Shown here in pieces: positions 1-7,793 of a DNA stretch of 64,000 bases. A model generated the notes under the pieces. That model saw only the letters and a list, made by a program, of their open reading frames with translations. It was not told the DNA's origin and did not search any database. Within the stretch, counting starts at the first letter, position 1, and each line of letters begins with the position of its first letter. Made by a program: the position numbers and the translations under genes. The DNA is from an uncultured Pedosphaera sp. (GTDB lineage Bacteria > Verrucomicrobiota > Verrucomicrobiia > Limisphaerales > Pedosphaeraceae), in the NCBI GenBank assembly GCA_903918755.1, contig CAIXFN010000040.1, positions 62,001 through 126,000 on the forward strand. The letters are read 5' to 3'.

Positions 1-1352
1 AGCACACTCTCCGCGGTGGCCAGAATCGTGTTGGAATTGATGTCCGAGCCGTAAAACACCCGGTGCATCAAATTAACATTGGTGCCGTCATTGTGCAGGA
101 TCAGCCGCATGGGATACGTGGCGGAGGAGGCCACCGCCCCCAAATTGGTGTTCACGCTCGTCACCACATAAGCACCGTTGCTGCCTTGGGCCAGGCTGCC
201 ATCGGGGTTGGCCTGAAAAGTTTTCAGGTAGTTCGACACCTGGGAAACCACCGCACTTCCCAACCAGAGCCCGGCATAGGACCCCGGTTGCGCCGAGGCA
301 GGCACGTCCACTTCCGTAAAATTGCCGGTGTCGGTGAAGCGGAGAATACCCGCATACAGCGCCCCGGCGTTGTTGGTCAACACGGCCCGGTTGACCCCCA
401 AAATGATGGCAATGTCGGAACCCGCCTGCCCTTGCGGCGGCAGCGTCCAACTCATCGGACTGGCGGCACTCAGCGTCGTGAAGGCATAAGAAAGGTTCGT
501 GGAATTCAGAGCGCCGCGCACAATCAAGGGTGGGACCCCCAGAATTGGCGTCTGGCCAGCCGGAGGCAATTCAGATGGCTGCAATGTCAACCGGACCGTG
601 ATGGCCGTTGGAGTGGTGTTCACCAGGCGGATCGTGGTGCTGCCGGAATTGGCACCGAAGGCGGTCGCATTGCCATTCACGACGACCTGGAAAGGCCCGA
701 AGTAGGTATTCACAAAATTGGTCTCATTGATCCAGAAGGCCTGTCCACGCGCGACTTTGACGGTATGCGGCGCAAAAACCGGCGCCGGATTAATGGCGGA
801 CAGGTCTCCCCCGGGATATTGATAAAACGTCGCCACGCTTTGAAAGGAAGGTGCCAGGGCGAGAAAATTATCCAAGGGAGGCGGATTGTTGGTGACCGTG
901 GGAAAACCAATGAGATTGATCGCGGAGGCGTTCCAAGCGTAGCTCGGAGAAACCGGCTGGCCTTTTACATTCCAGGTATAATTGGTGGTGGCGGTGGAAT
1001 GGATCAAGTAGGCCGCATTCGGCGCCAGCGATGCCAGGTTGCCCGACAAACCGGTATTGATCCGCGCCCAATTCGCCCATTGACTGCCGCCAGTGATGGG
1101 TGCCAGTGGATTGTTGATAAACTGCGCCGCCCCCGACGCCGGCTGCCACAGCCAGACCTCGGCGATGGGGTTGCCGGGATCACTTCCGACCAGGTAATCC
1201 AAATTTGTGTAGGAAGCGTCCACATATAGGTAAACGGCTGTCCATCCCGGTTTGATCACAATGGATTGGGTCTGCCATTGGGCCAGCGCGGGGCTGGCGG
1301 TGCCCAGCAAAACTGCGAACAGCGCCAGCAGGTTTAAAACACGTCTCTTCAT
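1..1352 (-). CDS. Secreted protein of unknown function, 3' end beyond window edge
   Basis: The minus-strand frame opens with ATG at 1352 and stays open for 450 codons to the left edge, so the C-terminus is missing. The product starts MKRRVLNLLALFAVLLGTA, a clear signal peptide with a likely cut after SPALA, so it is exported. The mature part is rich in Asn, Thr, Ser, Ala and Trp, with no Cys in the visible part and no catalytic motif I recognise. This composition is typical of beta-rich secreted surface proteins of Verrucomicrobiota. No Shine-Dalgarno sequence is visible. Long frames on the opposite strand here are shadows. The missing C-terminus could carry a sorting signal such as PEP-CTERM, which would matter given the exosortase elsewhere in the window. 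The function is unknown. Confidence 0.7.
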   Translation of the reverse strand, partial: MKRRVLNLLALFAVLLGTASPALAQWQTQSIVIKPGWTAVYLYVDASYTNLDYLVGSDPGNPIAEVWLWQPASGAAQFINNPLAPITGGSQWANWARINTGLSGNLASLAPNAAYLIHSTATTNYTWNVKGQPVSPSYAWNASAINLIGFPTVTNNPPPLDNFLALAPSFQSVATFYQYPGGDLSAINPAPVFAPHTVKVARGQAFWINETNFVNTYFGPFQVVVNGNATAFGANSGSTTIRLVNTTPTAITVRLTLQPSELPPAGQTPILGVPPLIVRGALNSTNLSYAFTTLSAASPMSWTLPPQGQAGSDIAIILGVNRAVLTNNAGALYAGILRFTDTGNFTEVDVPASAQPGSYAGLWLGSAVVSQVSNYLKTFQANPDGSLAQGSNGAYVVTSVNTNLGAVASSATYPMRLILHNDGTNVNLMHRVFYGSDINSNTILATAESV

Positions 1353-1773
1353 AATTCAAATTGTGGTCAGTCGAAATTCCCACGACCCTGGGCACTGAAC
1401 ATCTGCTGATTCATCGGCAAAAGACAACCCGGCAGCACACTGCAAAAGTCAAATCAGTTAAAAAAGGCCCTCAACGCCCTAAATTACAATGATTCAAAAG
1501 CATGCTGACCGCGAAATTCTTCAACCGCTACTTCACCCGTCGGCAAAAGCGCTGGTGCATCCCTGACAAAGCTGTTTCCTGTGGATGGTGCAGCAAGAAA
1601 GGGTGTAACGAGCAAGCTAAAAGTTTATTTTCTTGAACGCCAGTGACTTGCGCCGGTGAAAGGCATCCAAAAATCCAAATTCCTGCCGCCCGCGATCATG
1701 ATCGGAGAAATCACCGCCCAAATGCACCCGGCGCCGAAGTCGAGGCAGGATGCGCGGAATCATTTCCACCTTC
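1353..1773. other. Intergenic region, no gene recognised
   Basis: These 421 bases lie between the start of the secreted-protein gene and the end of the mutarotase gene, both read leftwards. The promoter of the secreted-protein gene should lie at the left end. A weak TTTGACT box is visible on the minus strand near 1446-1452, but no matching -10 is convincing. A 44-codon frame at 1502-1636 (+) has four Cys but no ribosome-binding site and is not called. Confidence 0.5.
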
Positions 1774-2676
1774 CTACGGCAAGTCCCCGGTGGAAATCCG
1801 CACGCGCAGCGTCGCCGTCTCACCCGGCGCAAGCAGGCGCCGATTCGGACCCACATTGCCCGATTCCACGCACACCATGCGGCGATATTCCTCATCGCCG
1901 AAGTCTTCCATTCGCCGCGACTTGGCGATCCACGGATTCCACACCACCGTGGAGGTGGACCCTTGCTTGGACACGATGATCCGGCGCCGTTCCGCGCGAT
2001 CATTAATTTCGACCGTTCCGGTGGTATCCAGGTACACCCGGTCCACTTCCCCCTTCACCGTAATGGCAGCGGCGGACTCCACGCAACGGGCGCCGCCCGC
2101 GACCTTGTCCAGGTAGGTCACGCCCTGCAATCCGTGGATGGACAGAGAATCAATTTCGCCCACCGCAAAATAGGTGTGGAGACAATCCTCCAAAAGGAGG
2201 TTCTCGTCGTTCGACAGGTTTCGGACCGTCAATTCCAAGTCCAGCGACCGGCCCACCGTCACCTGGAAAGTGGCAACGAGCGGGGCATACCCGGGAACGG
2301 TGGGACAATCGAGCTGAAAAGCCACCCTGATCTCCCCCGCTGGAAGCCACTCGACAGCGCTGACCGTCCAAGGCTGACTCCGCACCACGCCATGGGCCGG
2401 AAACCCCTCGCGCGGACCAAACCAGGGCAAAATGATGGGGATCCCGCCGCGGATGGGAATTCCGGCTTGAAAATGAGCTGCCTCGCTCAGGAACAGCACC
2501 GGTTTCCCTTCCGCCACCTGAAAATGAGTCACGTGCGCTCCCTGCAAATATATTTCCGCCACGCTAAACCCGGTGTCCACCCGGAGCTTGGGCAACTCAC
2601 CCTGGCCGGTCAAAAATCGAACTCCAGGCCGGGAACCGGATTCGGGGAGGTTGGAACTGACTGGTTTGTTATTCAT
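1774..2676 (-). CDS. D-hexose-6-phosphate mutarotase / aldose 1-epimerase family protein
   Basis: This 300-aa protein is predicted to interconvert alpha and beta anomers of a hexose (probably hexose-6-phosphate) in the cytoplasm. The family signature is clear: RGGIPIILPWFGPR near residue 80, then GVVRSQPW, LLLEDCLHTYF with the putative catalytic His, and VCVESGN with the putative catalytic Glu near the C-terminus. The length matches YeaD-type mutarotases. I start at ATG 2676 (MNNKPVSS) because the frame upstream is not protein-like. The gene diverges from the xylose isomerase-like gene, and a palindrome between them suggests shared regulation by a sugar-responsive LacI-type repressor. Substrate specificity cannot be read from sequence. 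Confidence 0.88.
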   Translation of the reverse strand: MNNKPVSSNLPESGSRPGVRFLTGQGELPKLRVDTGFSVAEIYLQGAHVTHFQVAEGKPVLFLSEAAHFQAGIPIRGGIPIILPWFGPREGFPAHGVVRSQPWTVSAVEWLPAGEIRVAFQLDCPTVPGYAPLVATFQVTVGRSLDLELTVRNLSNDENLLLEDCLHTYFAVGEIDSLSIHGLQGVTYLDKVAGGARCVESAAAITVKGEVDRVYLDTTGTVEINDRAERRRIIVSKQGSTSTVVWNPWIAKSRRMEDFGDEEYRRMVCVESGNVGPNRRLLAPGETATLRVRISTGDLP

Positions 2677-2763
2677 GGTGCGCGTGATTGGGCAGGACAC
2701 TAGCAACCGGGGCATTTTTGACCAACCATTTTTGCCCGCAACCACCGAAGTTTTAGTGATCAC

Positions 2764-2781
2764 ACCGGAACCGTTTCCGGT
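2764..2781. promoter_or_regulatory. LacI-family operator-like palindrome
   Basis: ACCGGAA, CCGT, TTCCGGT form an 18-bp near-perfect palindrome centred on CG, with 8 of 9 half-site positions matching. LacI/GalR-family operators are typically palindromes of this size with a central CG. It lies 88 bp upstream of the mutarotase start and 58 bp upstream of the isomerase start. A LacI-family regulator is encoded at 6727-7788. The regulator-site pairing is inference. Confidence 0.45.
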
Positions 2782-2838
2782 CCCGCCACATCTTTTCGCT
2801 TTCCCACCGGCCCGCAACGTCGCTAACGTGTGAAACCT

Positions 2839-3876
2839 ATGCCGCAAGATTACAAGTTTTGTTTTGGCCCCTGGAACCTCTCCGAGGGTCAGGACCCCTA
2901 TGGGCCGACCACCCGCCCCGCCCAAACTTTCGACTGGAAACTCGCGCAACTGAAGCAGCTCGGCTTCGATGCCATGATGTTTCACGATGATGATGCGGTC
3001 CCGGATATTGATGGCAAATCAGCCGCCCAAATCAATCGCGAAGCGAAGGAACTAGCCCGGCGGCTGGCCGGCGAAGGCGTCGCCGCCGAAATGGTTGCCC
3101 CCCGTTTATGGTTCAGCCCCAATACGATTGACGGGGCCTATACCAGCAATGATCCCAAACACCGGCGCTACGCCATCGACCGCTCCCTGCGGACGATCGA
3201 CATCGCCCGCATTCTCGGCACCGACTTGATTGTGCTCTGGCTCGCCCGCGAAGGCACCTACGTTCGGGAATCCAAGAACGCCGCCCGCGCGGTGGATCAC
3301 CTCGTCACGGCCCTCGATCGCATGCTGGCCCACGACAAAACCATCCGGCTGGCGATCGAACCCAAGCCCAACGAGCCGATGGATCATGCGTATATCCCCA
3401 CCATCGGCCATGCCCTGGCCCTGGCGTCCCTAACACGTGATCCCAAGCGCGTGGGAGCGCTGATCGAAAGTGCCCACTGCATTCTGGCCGGGCTCGATCC
3501 TGCGGATGAAATCGCCTTTGCCATGGCCTTCGGCAAGTTGTGGTCGTTGCATCTTAACGATCAAAACGGGCTGAAATACGATCAAGACAAGCCCTTCGGC
3601 AGCACCAATCTCCGCAGCGCGTTCGATCAGGTGCGGGTGCTGGAACAAAACCGCTATGGGCGCAAGGGCGAGTATGTTTGTTTTGACGTGCATCCCTTCC
3701 GCACCACCAAGCCGGAACATTGGCTCGCGCATCTGGACAACAGCCGCCGGACTTTCCTGCGGTTGGTGGAAAAAGTCCGTTCCTTCAATGAAACCAAAGC
3801 GAAGGAACTGATCGCCGCCCGTGATTACCAGGCGCTGGACCAGTTGGTGATTGAACATTTGCTGGGCCCCGCCTGA
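2839..3876 (+). CDS. Xylose isomerase-like (class I) sugar isomerase
   Basis: This 345-aa TIM-barrel protein resembles actinobacterial-type class I xylose isomerases, which convert aldoses to ketoses with two divalent metals. Visible motifs in order are MMFHDDDAVPD (catalytic His and Asp), EPKPNEP, IESAHCILAGLDP, SLHLNDQNGLKYDQDKPFG (Asp ligands), and FDVHPFRT where classical enzymes have a similar Asp-containing motif. It is about 40 residues shorter than typical class I enzymes and diverges in several loops, so another aldose may be the substrate. I chose ATG 2839; GTG 2830 is in frame and equally possible. No strong Shine-Dalgarno is seen. It pairs divergently with a mutarotase gene, consistent with a small sugar-use module. 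Confidence 0.85.
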   Translation: MPQDYKFCFGPWNLSEGQDPYGPTTRPAQTFDWKLAQLKQLGFDAMMFHDDDAVPDIDGKSAAQINREAKELARRLAGEGVAAEMVAPRLWFSPNTIDGAYTSNDPKHRRYAIDRSLRTIDIARILGTDLIVLWLAREGTYVRESKNAARAVDHLVTALDRMLAHDKTIRLAIEPKPNEPMDHAYIPTIGHALALASLTRDPKRVGALIESAHCILAGLDPADEIAFAMAFGKLWSLHLNDQNGLKYDQDKPFGSTNLRSAFDQVRVLEQNRYGRKGEYVCFDVHPFRTTKPEHWLAHLDNSRRTFLRLVEKVRSFNETKAKELIAARDYQALDQLVIEHLLGPA

Positions 3877-3921
3877 CCGCGGACCCCAACCCCCCGTCAA
3901 TTGCGCACCTTCTCCATGTTG

Positions 3922-3946
3922 CGGTTGTCGCCCATGGCGACAACCG
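3922..3946. repeat. Perfect 11-bp inverted repeat with CAT loop
   Basis: CGGTTGTCGCC, CAT, GGCGACAACCG forms a perfect 11-bp hairpin. It sits 46 bp after the isomerase gene and 57 bp before the cyclase-like gene. There is no T-tract, so it is not a standard intrinsic terminator. It could be an operator, a transcript-stabilising hairpin or a REP-like element. Confidence 0.6.
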
Positions 3947-4003
3947 ACTCCCACTTCCCACCGCCCTCGGAATCCCCTCTCCGTCTTTCTTTCCCACCTT
4001 GTC

Positions 4004-4720
4004 ATGAACCCCATCCAATTCAAACCCGAACCGGAATCCGCAAGAACTGCAGTCGCCGCGACTTTTGACCTCGTTGGCTTCACTCCTTTCTGCGAACAAG
4101 AGGTGTTCCCCAAACTGGTCAACCGCTACCTCAGCCACCTATTCCAAACTTTTGACCAGGCGTTTGTGGATCCCTGGCGGGATCATTTCAAGGCTCCCCA
4201 TGAACTGATCCAGGTGCGACGGCCGGACTTTGCAAAATTTACCGGCAATGGCGCACTGCTGCTCTGGTTTCGTAATGAGGAACAAGCGTTGGATGCTGCC
4301 TTCGCCGCTTCGCTGGTGACTGCCCTTCGAGACTTCCAACGGCGACTTCCGGCCGTCGTTTCCGACTGGGAGCAACTGTGGCAGTGCCCGCCCCTGCCCA
4401 AAACCGTCCGGATCGGAATTTCGGGCGGCTCCGTCCACCCGCTGCGCACCGCCGCCATCCGGATTTTTTCCGAAAGTGTGGATTACACGGGCGACTGTCT
4501 GAACCGTGCCTTCTGGCTCCAGAACCACTGCCCGGAGGTCGGATTCATCGTGGACGCGGCCCTGGAGCCCAAGGTCCCCGGACTCATTCCCTTGCTGGCG
4601 CGCCGGGTAAAAGAAACGCGCACAGCCCCCGTGTTCGTTTTTCAGGAAGATTACGAACGGGCGACCAAGGCCGCGACCGAACAAGTGGTCCAACGTTTCG
4701 CGGCGGGCGCGCCCGCTTGA
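4004..4720 (+). CDS. Class III nucleotidyl cyclase-like protein, substituted metal ligand
   Basis: This 238-aa soluble protein has the layout of a class III adenylate/guanylate cyclase homology domain. ATFDLVGFTPF near residues 20-28 corresponds to the first metal-binding Asp motif (Asp22). KFTGNGALLLWF near 78-89 corresponds to the KxxGDxxxAxF motif. RIGISGGSV and the following VDYTGDCLNRAFWLQ match the RIGIHxG and VNxAARL segments. The second metal-binding Asp appears replaced by Asn82, and the spacing between the two sites (60) is longer than the usual value of about 44. It may therefore be catalytically weak or act as a nucleotide-binding regulatory domain. No membrane segment or sensor domain is attached. 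ATG 4004 is chosen because homology begins just after it. Confidence 0.65.
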   Translation: MNPIQFKPEPESARTAVAATFDLVGFTPFCEQEVFPKLVNRYLSHLFQTFDQAFVDPWRDHFKAPHELIQVRRPDFAKFTGNGALLLWFRNEEQALDAAFAASLVTALRDFQRRLPAVVSDWEQLWQCPPLPKTVRIGISGGSVHPLRTAAIRIFSESVDYTGDCLNRAFWLQNHCPEVGFIVDAALEPKVPGLIPLLARRVKETRTAPVFVFQEDYERATKAATEQVVQRFAAGAPA

Positions 4721-4807
4721 AGCCGGCACCCGACCTCACCTTTGTCCGCCCACCAACCGGCTCGCCGGGATCGTTCCAGCTGGGAAATTCAGGCGAAAAA
4801 TTATCAT

Positions 4808-4836
4808 TTGACGCCTACGGCGGCCAGGGTTAAGAG
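4808..4836 (+). promoter_or_regulatory. Candidate promoter of the leu leader
   Basis: TTGACG at 4808-4813 is followed after 17 nt by TAAGAG at 4831-4836. Transcription would start about 6-7 nt further on, at or next to the GTG of the leader peptide (4843). The leader would then be translated from a leaderless or near-leaderless mRNA. The -10 match is weak, so this is tentative. Confidence 0.35.
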
Positions 4837-4842
4837 TAAGGC

Positions 4843-4917
4843 GTGATCAATCAGGCAAATCTCCGACTGCTGCTGGCCAACGCGCTGCGACTTCGCGGCG
4901 TGGCAGTTGGTGGTTGA
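4843..4917 (+). CDS. leuL: leu operon leader peptide (attenuation)
   Basis: A 24-codon frame (GTG to TGA) encodes a peptide containing LRLLLANALRLRGVAVGG. Six of its 24 residues are Leu, clustered just before the regulatory hairpins, and Val codons follow. The order LLLL-NA-x-RG-x-VGG closely resembles the E. coli leuL peptide (LLLLNAFIVRGRPVGG). An intrinsic terminator follows 20 nt after the stop, and leuA starts at 5009. Ribosome stalling at the Leu codons when charged Leu-tRNA is scarce would favour an antiterminator. No good Shine-Dalgarno precedes the GTG. The peptide acts only in cis and is too short for routine gene callers. Confidence 0.75.
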   Translation: MINQANLRLLLANALRLRGVAVGG

Positions 4918-4948
4918 TCCGAACTCGCTGATTTTCAACCCCGCTGCC
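4902..4948 (+). promoter_or_regulatory. Candidate antiterminator pairing of the leu attenuator
   Basis: GGCAG (4902-4906) can pair with CTGCC (4944-4948), and GGTTG (4912-4916) can pair with CAACC (4936-4940). Both partners lie in or next to the 5' arm of the terminator, so this fold excludes the terminator. The upstream strand overlaps the end of the leader peptide frame, as expected for attenuation. This is a hand-drawn fold; energies were not computed. Confidence 0.4.
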
Positions 4949-4968
4949 GAATGGCAGCGGGGTTTTTT
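4937..4968 (+). terminator. leu attenuator intrinsic terminator
   Basis: AACCCCGCTGCC, loop GAAT, GGCAGCGGGGTT is a perfect 12-bp GC-rich stem with a tetraloop, running into six T residues. It lies between the leader peptide and leuA, 40 bp before the leuA start, so it must be bypassed for leuA expression. Confidence 0.88.
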
Positions 4969-5008
4969 ATTTACCCGGCTGACCAAAGGCGCTAACTAAA
5001 ACAACAGC

Positions 5009-6667
5009 ATGCTCAAGCAGCCATCGACCAAATACCGCCCCTTCCCGTCGGTCAATTTACCCCAACGGCAGTGGCCGGGGCGCACCCTTACCACGGCCCC
5101 GATCTGGTGCAGCGTGGACCTGCGCGACGGCAATCAGGCACTGGCGGTACCCATGAACGTGGCCCAGAAATTGGAGCTTTTCCAAACCCTGGTCAAGTGC
5201 GGCTTCAAGGAAATCGAGGTGGGATTTCCCGCCGCGTCCAACACGGAGTTCGCTTTCAACCGCCGCTTGATCGAGGAGGAGCGCGCCCCCGCCGACGTCT
5301 GGCTCCAGGTGCTGGTCCAGGCCCGCGAAGAATTGATCGACCGGACGGTCGCCTCCCTGGTCGGGGCGCGGCGGGCCATCATTCATCTTTACAATTCCAC
5401 GTCCCCGGCCCAGCGACGGGTGGTCTTCGGCCTCTCCAAGGCGGAGATCATCCAGGTGGCCGTGCGCGGAGCGACCTGGATTCGCGACCGACTCCCGTTA
5501 TTGGCCGGGACGGAGGTCATGTTGCAATACTCGCCCGAAAGCTTCAGCGCCACCGAGGTGGAGTTCTCCCGGGACATCGCGCAAGCCGTCATGGAAGTCT
5601 GGCAACCCACGCCCGCGCGGAAGATGATCCTCAACCTCCCCGACACGGTGGAAGTGGCCACGCCCAATGTTTACGCCGATCAGATCGAATGGATGTGCAC
5701 CCACCTCAAAAACCGGGACTCCCTGATCATCAGTCTCCACACCCACAATGACCGTTCGACCGGGGTCGCCGCGACCGAGTTGGGCCTCCTCGCCGGGGCG
5801 GACCGCGTCGAAGGCACGCTGTTCGGCAATGGGGAGCGGACTGGCAACCTGGATCTCGTTACGCTGGCCCTCAATTTTTACGGCCAGGGAATCGACCCGG
5901 GACTGGACTTTTCCGATCTCAACGGCATCCGCGAAGTTTACGAGCGTTGCACCGGCATGGCCGTGCCGCCGCGCCAACCCTATTCCGGGGAACTCGTTTT
6001 CACGGCCTTTAGCGGTTCGCATCAGGACGCCATCAAAAAAGGTCTCACGGAGTGGCGGGACAAGAAAGTGACTCACTGGGACGTTCCCTATCTTACCATC
6101 GATCCGAATGACCTGGGCCGCGAATACAACGAAGTCATCCGGGTGAACAGCCAGTCGGGCAAGGGGGGAGTGGCCTACCTGTTGGAGAATGAATGTGGCA
6201 TCGAACTGCCCAAGGACATGCAGCGCGAATTCGGCCCTATTGCCAACGATGAAGTGGATCGGCTGGGGCGGGAAGTGAGTGCCGGGGAATTAAAAGCCAT
6301 GTTTTGGCGCGAATACATCGAACGACTCACCCCCTGGTCCCTCGTGGAATTCAGCTCCGAGGGCGGCGCCGGCGGGATGATCCGCTGCTTCGGCTCGCTG
6401 CGCAAGGCCGGCGAAACCATCGCCTTTGAAGGCAAGGGCAATGGTCCAATCGCTGGATTCGTCCATGCCCTGCAACTGATTGGGGCGCCAAAATTTGAAG
6501 TGGCTTACTACAAGGAGCACGCTCTGGGAGCGGGCGAGGAAGCCAGCGCCATTGCCTACATCCAACTGCGGCATCCTGACGGGAAAGCCCGCTGGGGAGC
6601 CGCCGTGGATACGAATATTGAGCGGGCTTCCATCAAGGCCGTGCTGTGCGCCTTGAACCGTTCCTGA
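5009..6667 (+). CDS. leuA: 2-isopropylmalate synthase (long form)
   Basis: This 552-aa cytoplasmic enzyme condenses acetyl-CoA with 2-ketoisovalerate, the first committed step of leucine synthesis. The N-terminal TIM barrel shows WCSVDLRDGNQAL (metal-binding Asp), KEIEVGFPAAS, and HTHNDRSTGVAATEL with the HxH-type metal site. LFGNGERTGNLDLVTLALN follows. The last ~120 residues form the regulatory LeuA dimer domain that normally binds leucine. The length and YRPFPSVNLPQRQWPG-type N-terminus fit the long LeuA class found in actinobacteria and yeast. The Leu-rich leader and terminator directly upstream indicate control by attenuation. No leuB/C/D lies alongside, so the rest of the pathway is elsewhere. 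Confidence 0.95.
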   Translation: MLKQPSTKYRPFPSVNLPQRQWPGRTLTTAPIWCSVDLRDGNQALAVPMNVAQKLELFQTLVKCGFKEIEVGFPAASNTEFAFNRRLIEEERAPADVWLQVLVQAREELIDRTVASLVGARRAIIHLYNSTSPAQRRVVFGLSKAEIIQVAVRGATWIRDRLPLLAGTEVMLQYSPESFSATEVEFSRDIAQAVMEVWQPTPARKMILNLPDTVEVATPNVYADQIEWMCTHLKNRDSLIISLHTHNDRSTGVAATELGLLAGADRVEGTLFGNGERTGNLDLVTLALNFYGQGIDPGLDFSDLNGIREVYERCTGMAVPPRQPYSGELVFTAFSGSHQDAIKKGLTEWRDKKVTHWDVPYLTIDPNDLGREYNEVIRVNSQSGKGGVAYLLENECGIELPKDMQREFGPIANDEVDRLGREVSAGELKAMFWREYIERLTPWSLVEFSSEGGAGGMIRCFGSLRKAGETIAFEGKGNGPIAGFVHALQLIGAPKFEVAYYKEHALGAGEEASAIAYIQLRHPDGKARWGAAVDTNIERASIKAVLCALNRS

Positions 6668-6688
6668 AGAGCCTGGCTGTGCCCGGAG

Positions 6689-6709
6689 GGGCGCGGCCAG
6701 TGCGCGCCC
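6689..6709. terminator. Hairpin between convergent leuA and LacI-family gene
   Basis: GGGCGCG (6689-6695) and CGCGCCC (6703-6709) form a 7-bp all-GC stem with a 7-nt loop between two convergent genes. There is no clear T-tract, so it may be a weak or factor-assisted terminator serving both directions. Confidence 0.4.
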
Positions 6710-6726
6710 GGGGGCGGGATCTTCGT

Positions 6727-7788
6727 TCAAGGGTTGCCAGCTATGGCCAATACCGGATCCCCCGCGAGTGCCTGGCCGTTGGCGGGGGGTGCGCCGGTGC
6801 TGCTGCGCACGATTAATTCGGCCTGCATTCTCCGTGCCTCCACCGGTTCGCCCCGCAGGAGTTTTTGCATCAAATCCATGGCCGCAATCCCGAGCCGGTA
6901 CTTGGGCTCCCGCAGCGTGGTCAACGGAACCCGGAAATACTCACTGGTCATGATATTGCCGAAACCCACAATCGAAAGTTCCTGCGGAATCCGGACACCC
7001 TGCTGCAGAAAGGTGGTCGCACAACCAATCGCCACCGTGTCATTCACGGCCTGGATCGCGGTCGCCTGGGTGGACTCATTCACGAATTGGAGGGCCGCCG
7101 CCGCCCCGTCTTCAATGGTGCTGCCCGCCTGGAAAACCAATCGCTCATCCACTTCGAGGTGCGCTTCCCGCAGCGCCCGACGATAGCCTTCGTAACGCTC
7201 CTGCGACCAGATGGCCGCATTGGGTCCCGTAAAATAGGCGATCTTCCGGTGCCCCAGTTGCAGCAGGTGCTGCGTGGCGGAGTAACTCGCCAGCAAATCG
7301 TCGGTTCCCACACTGACAAACTGGCGGCAGAAGGGCGCGGGCGGCCCCAAAATGACGACGGGTGTGCGCCGTTCCGCGAGGGTCTGGAAAATGCGCGCGT
7401 CCGGGCGCATGCGATGCGCCGGCCAGATGAAAATACCATCCACCCGGCGCGCGAGCAAACGCTGGATGCACACCTCCTCGCGCCCTTCCTGGTTCAAACT
7501 ATGGGAGAGGATTAATTCGATCCCCAGTTCAAAGGCCCGCTCCTCCAAGGCCAGCAAAATCCGGGCAAACGTGGGATCCGTGGCCGCCGGAATCACCACA
7601 CCAAAGAATTTGCTCGTCCGGGTGCGGAGGGATTGCGCCGTGGAATCGGGAACATAGCCCATCTGGTTCGCCAGGGCCCGGACCCGGGCCTTCGTCGGAG
7701 CCGAAATGTCCGGGGCGTCTCGCAACACCTTGGACACCGTCATCACCGAAACGCCCGCCTGCTGCGCAATATCCTTGAGTCGCACCAT
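6727..7788 (-). CDS. LacI/GalR-family transcriptional regulator
   Basis: This 353-aa DNA-binding regulator has an N-terminal helix-turn-helix (VRLKDIAQQAGVSVMTVSKVL) and a hinge helix near residues 45-60. A periplasmic-binding-protein-like effector domain begins at FFGVVIPAATDPTFARIL and includes DDLLASYSATQHLLQLGHRKIAYFTG. These proteins usually bind sugars and repress catabolic genes through CG-centred palindromes. ATG 7788 is preferred; a TTG three codons upstream is possible. The start lies 5 nt after the nadK stop, so it is probably co-transcribed with tlyA-nadK. The palindrome at 2764-2781 is a candidate target. The effector is unknown. Confidence 0.92.
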   Translation of the reverse strand: MVRLKDIAQQAGVSVMTVSKVLRDAPDISAPTKARVRALANQMGYVPDSTAQSLRTRTSKFFGVVIPAATDPTFARILLALEERAFELGIELILSHSLNQEGREEVCIQRLLARRVDGIFIWPAHRMRPDARIFQTLAERRTPVVILGPPAPFCRQFVSVGTDDLLASYSATQHLLQLGHRKIAYFTGPNAAIWSQERYEGYRRALREAHLEVDERLVFQAGSTIEDGAAAALQFVNESTQATAIQAVNDTVAIGCATTFLQQGVRIPQELSIVGFGNIMTSEYFRVPLTTLREPKYRLGIAAMDLMQKLLRGEPVEARRMQAELIVRSSTGAPPANGQALAGDPVLAIAGNP

Positions 7789-7793
7789 AATTC

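Noticed and set aside
63-1229. A 388-codon plus-strand frame at the left edge
   Set aside because: It is antisense to a frame with a clear signal peptide that stays open for 450 codons, and its product is Arg/Gly-rich without motifs.
1502-1636. A 44-codon frame with four Cys
   Set aside because: No ribosome-binding site, no similarity and no supporting context; the length is within chance for this stretch.
1750-2703. A 317-codon plus-strand frame opposite the mutarotase gene
   Set aside because: The minus strand encodes intact mutarotase motifs; this frame is their antisense shadow.
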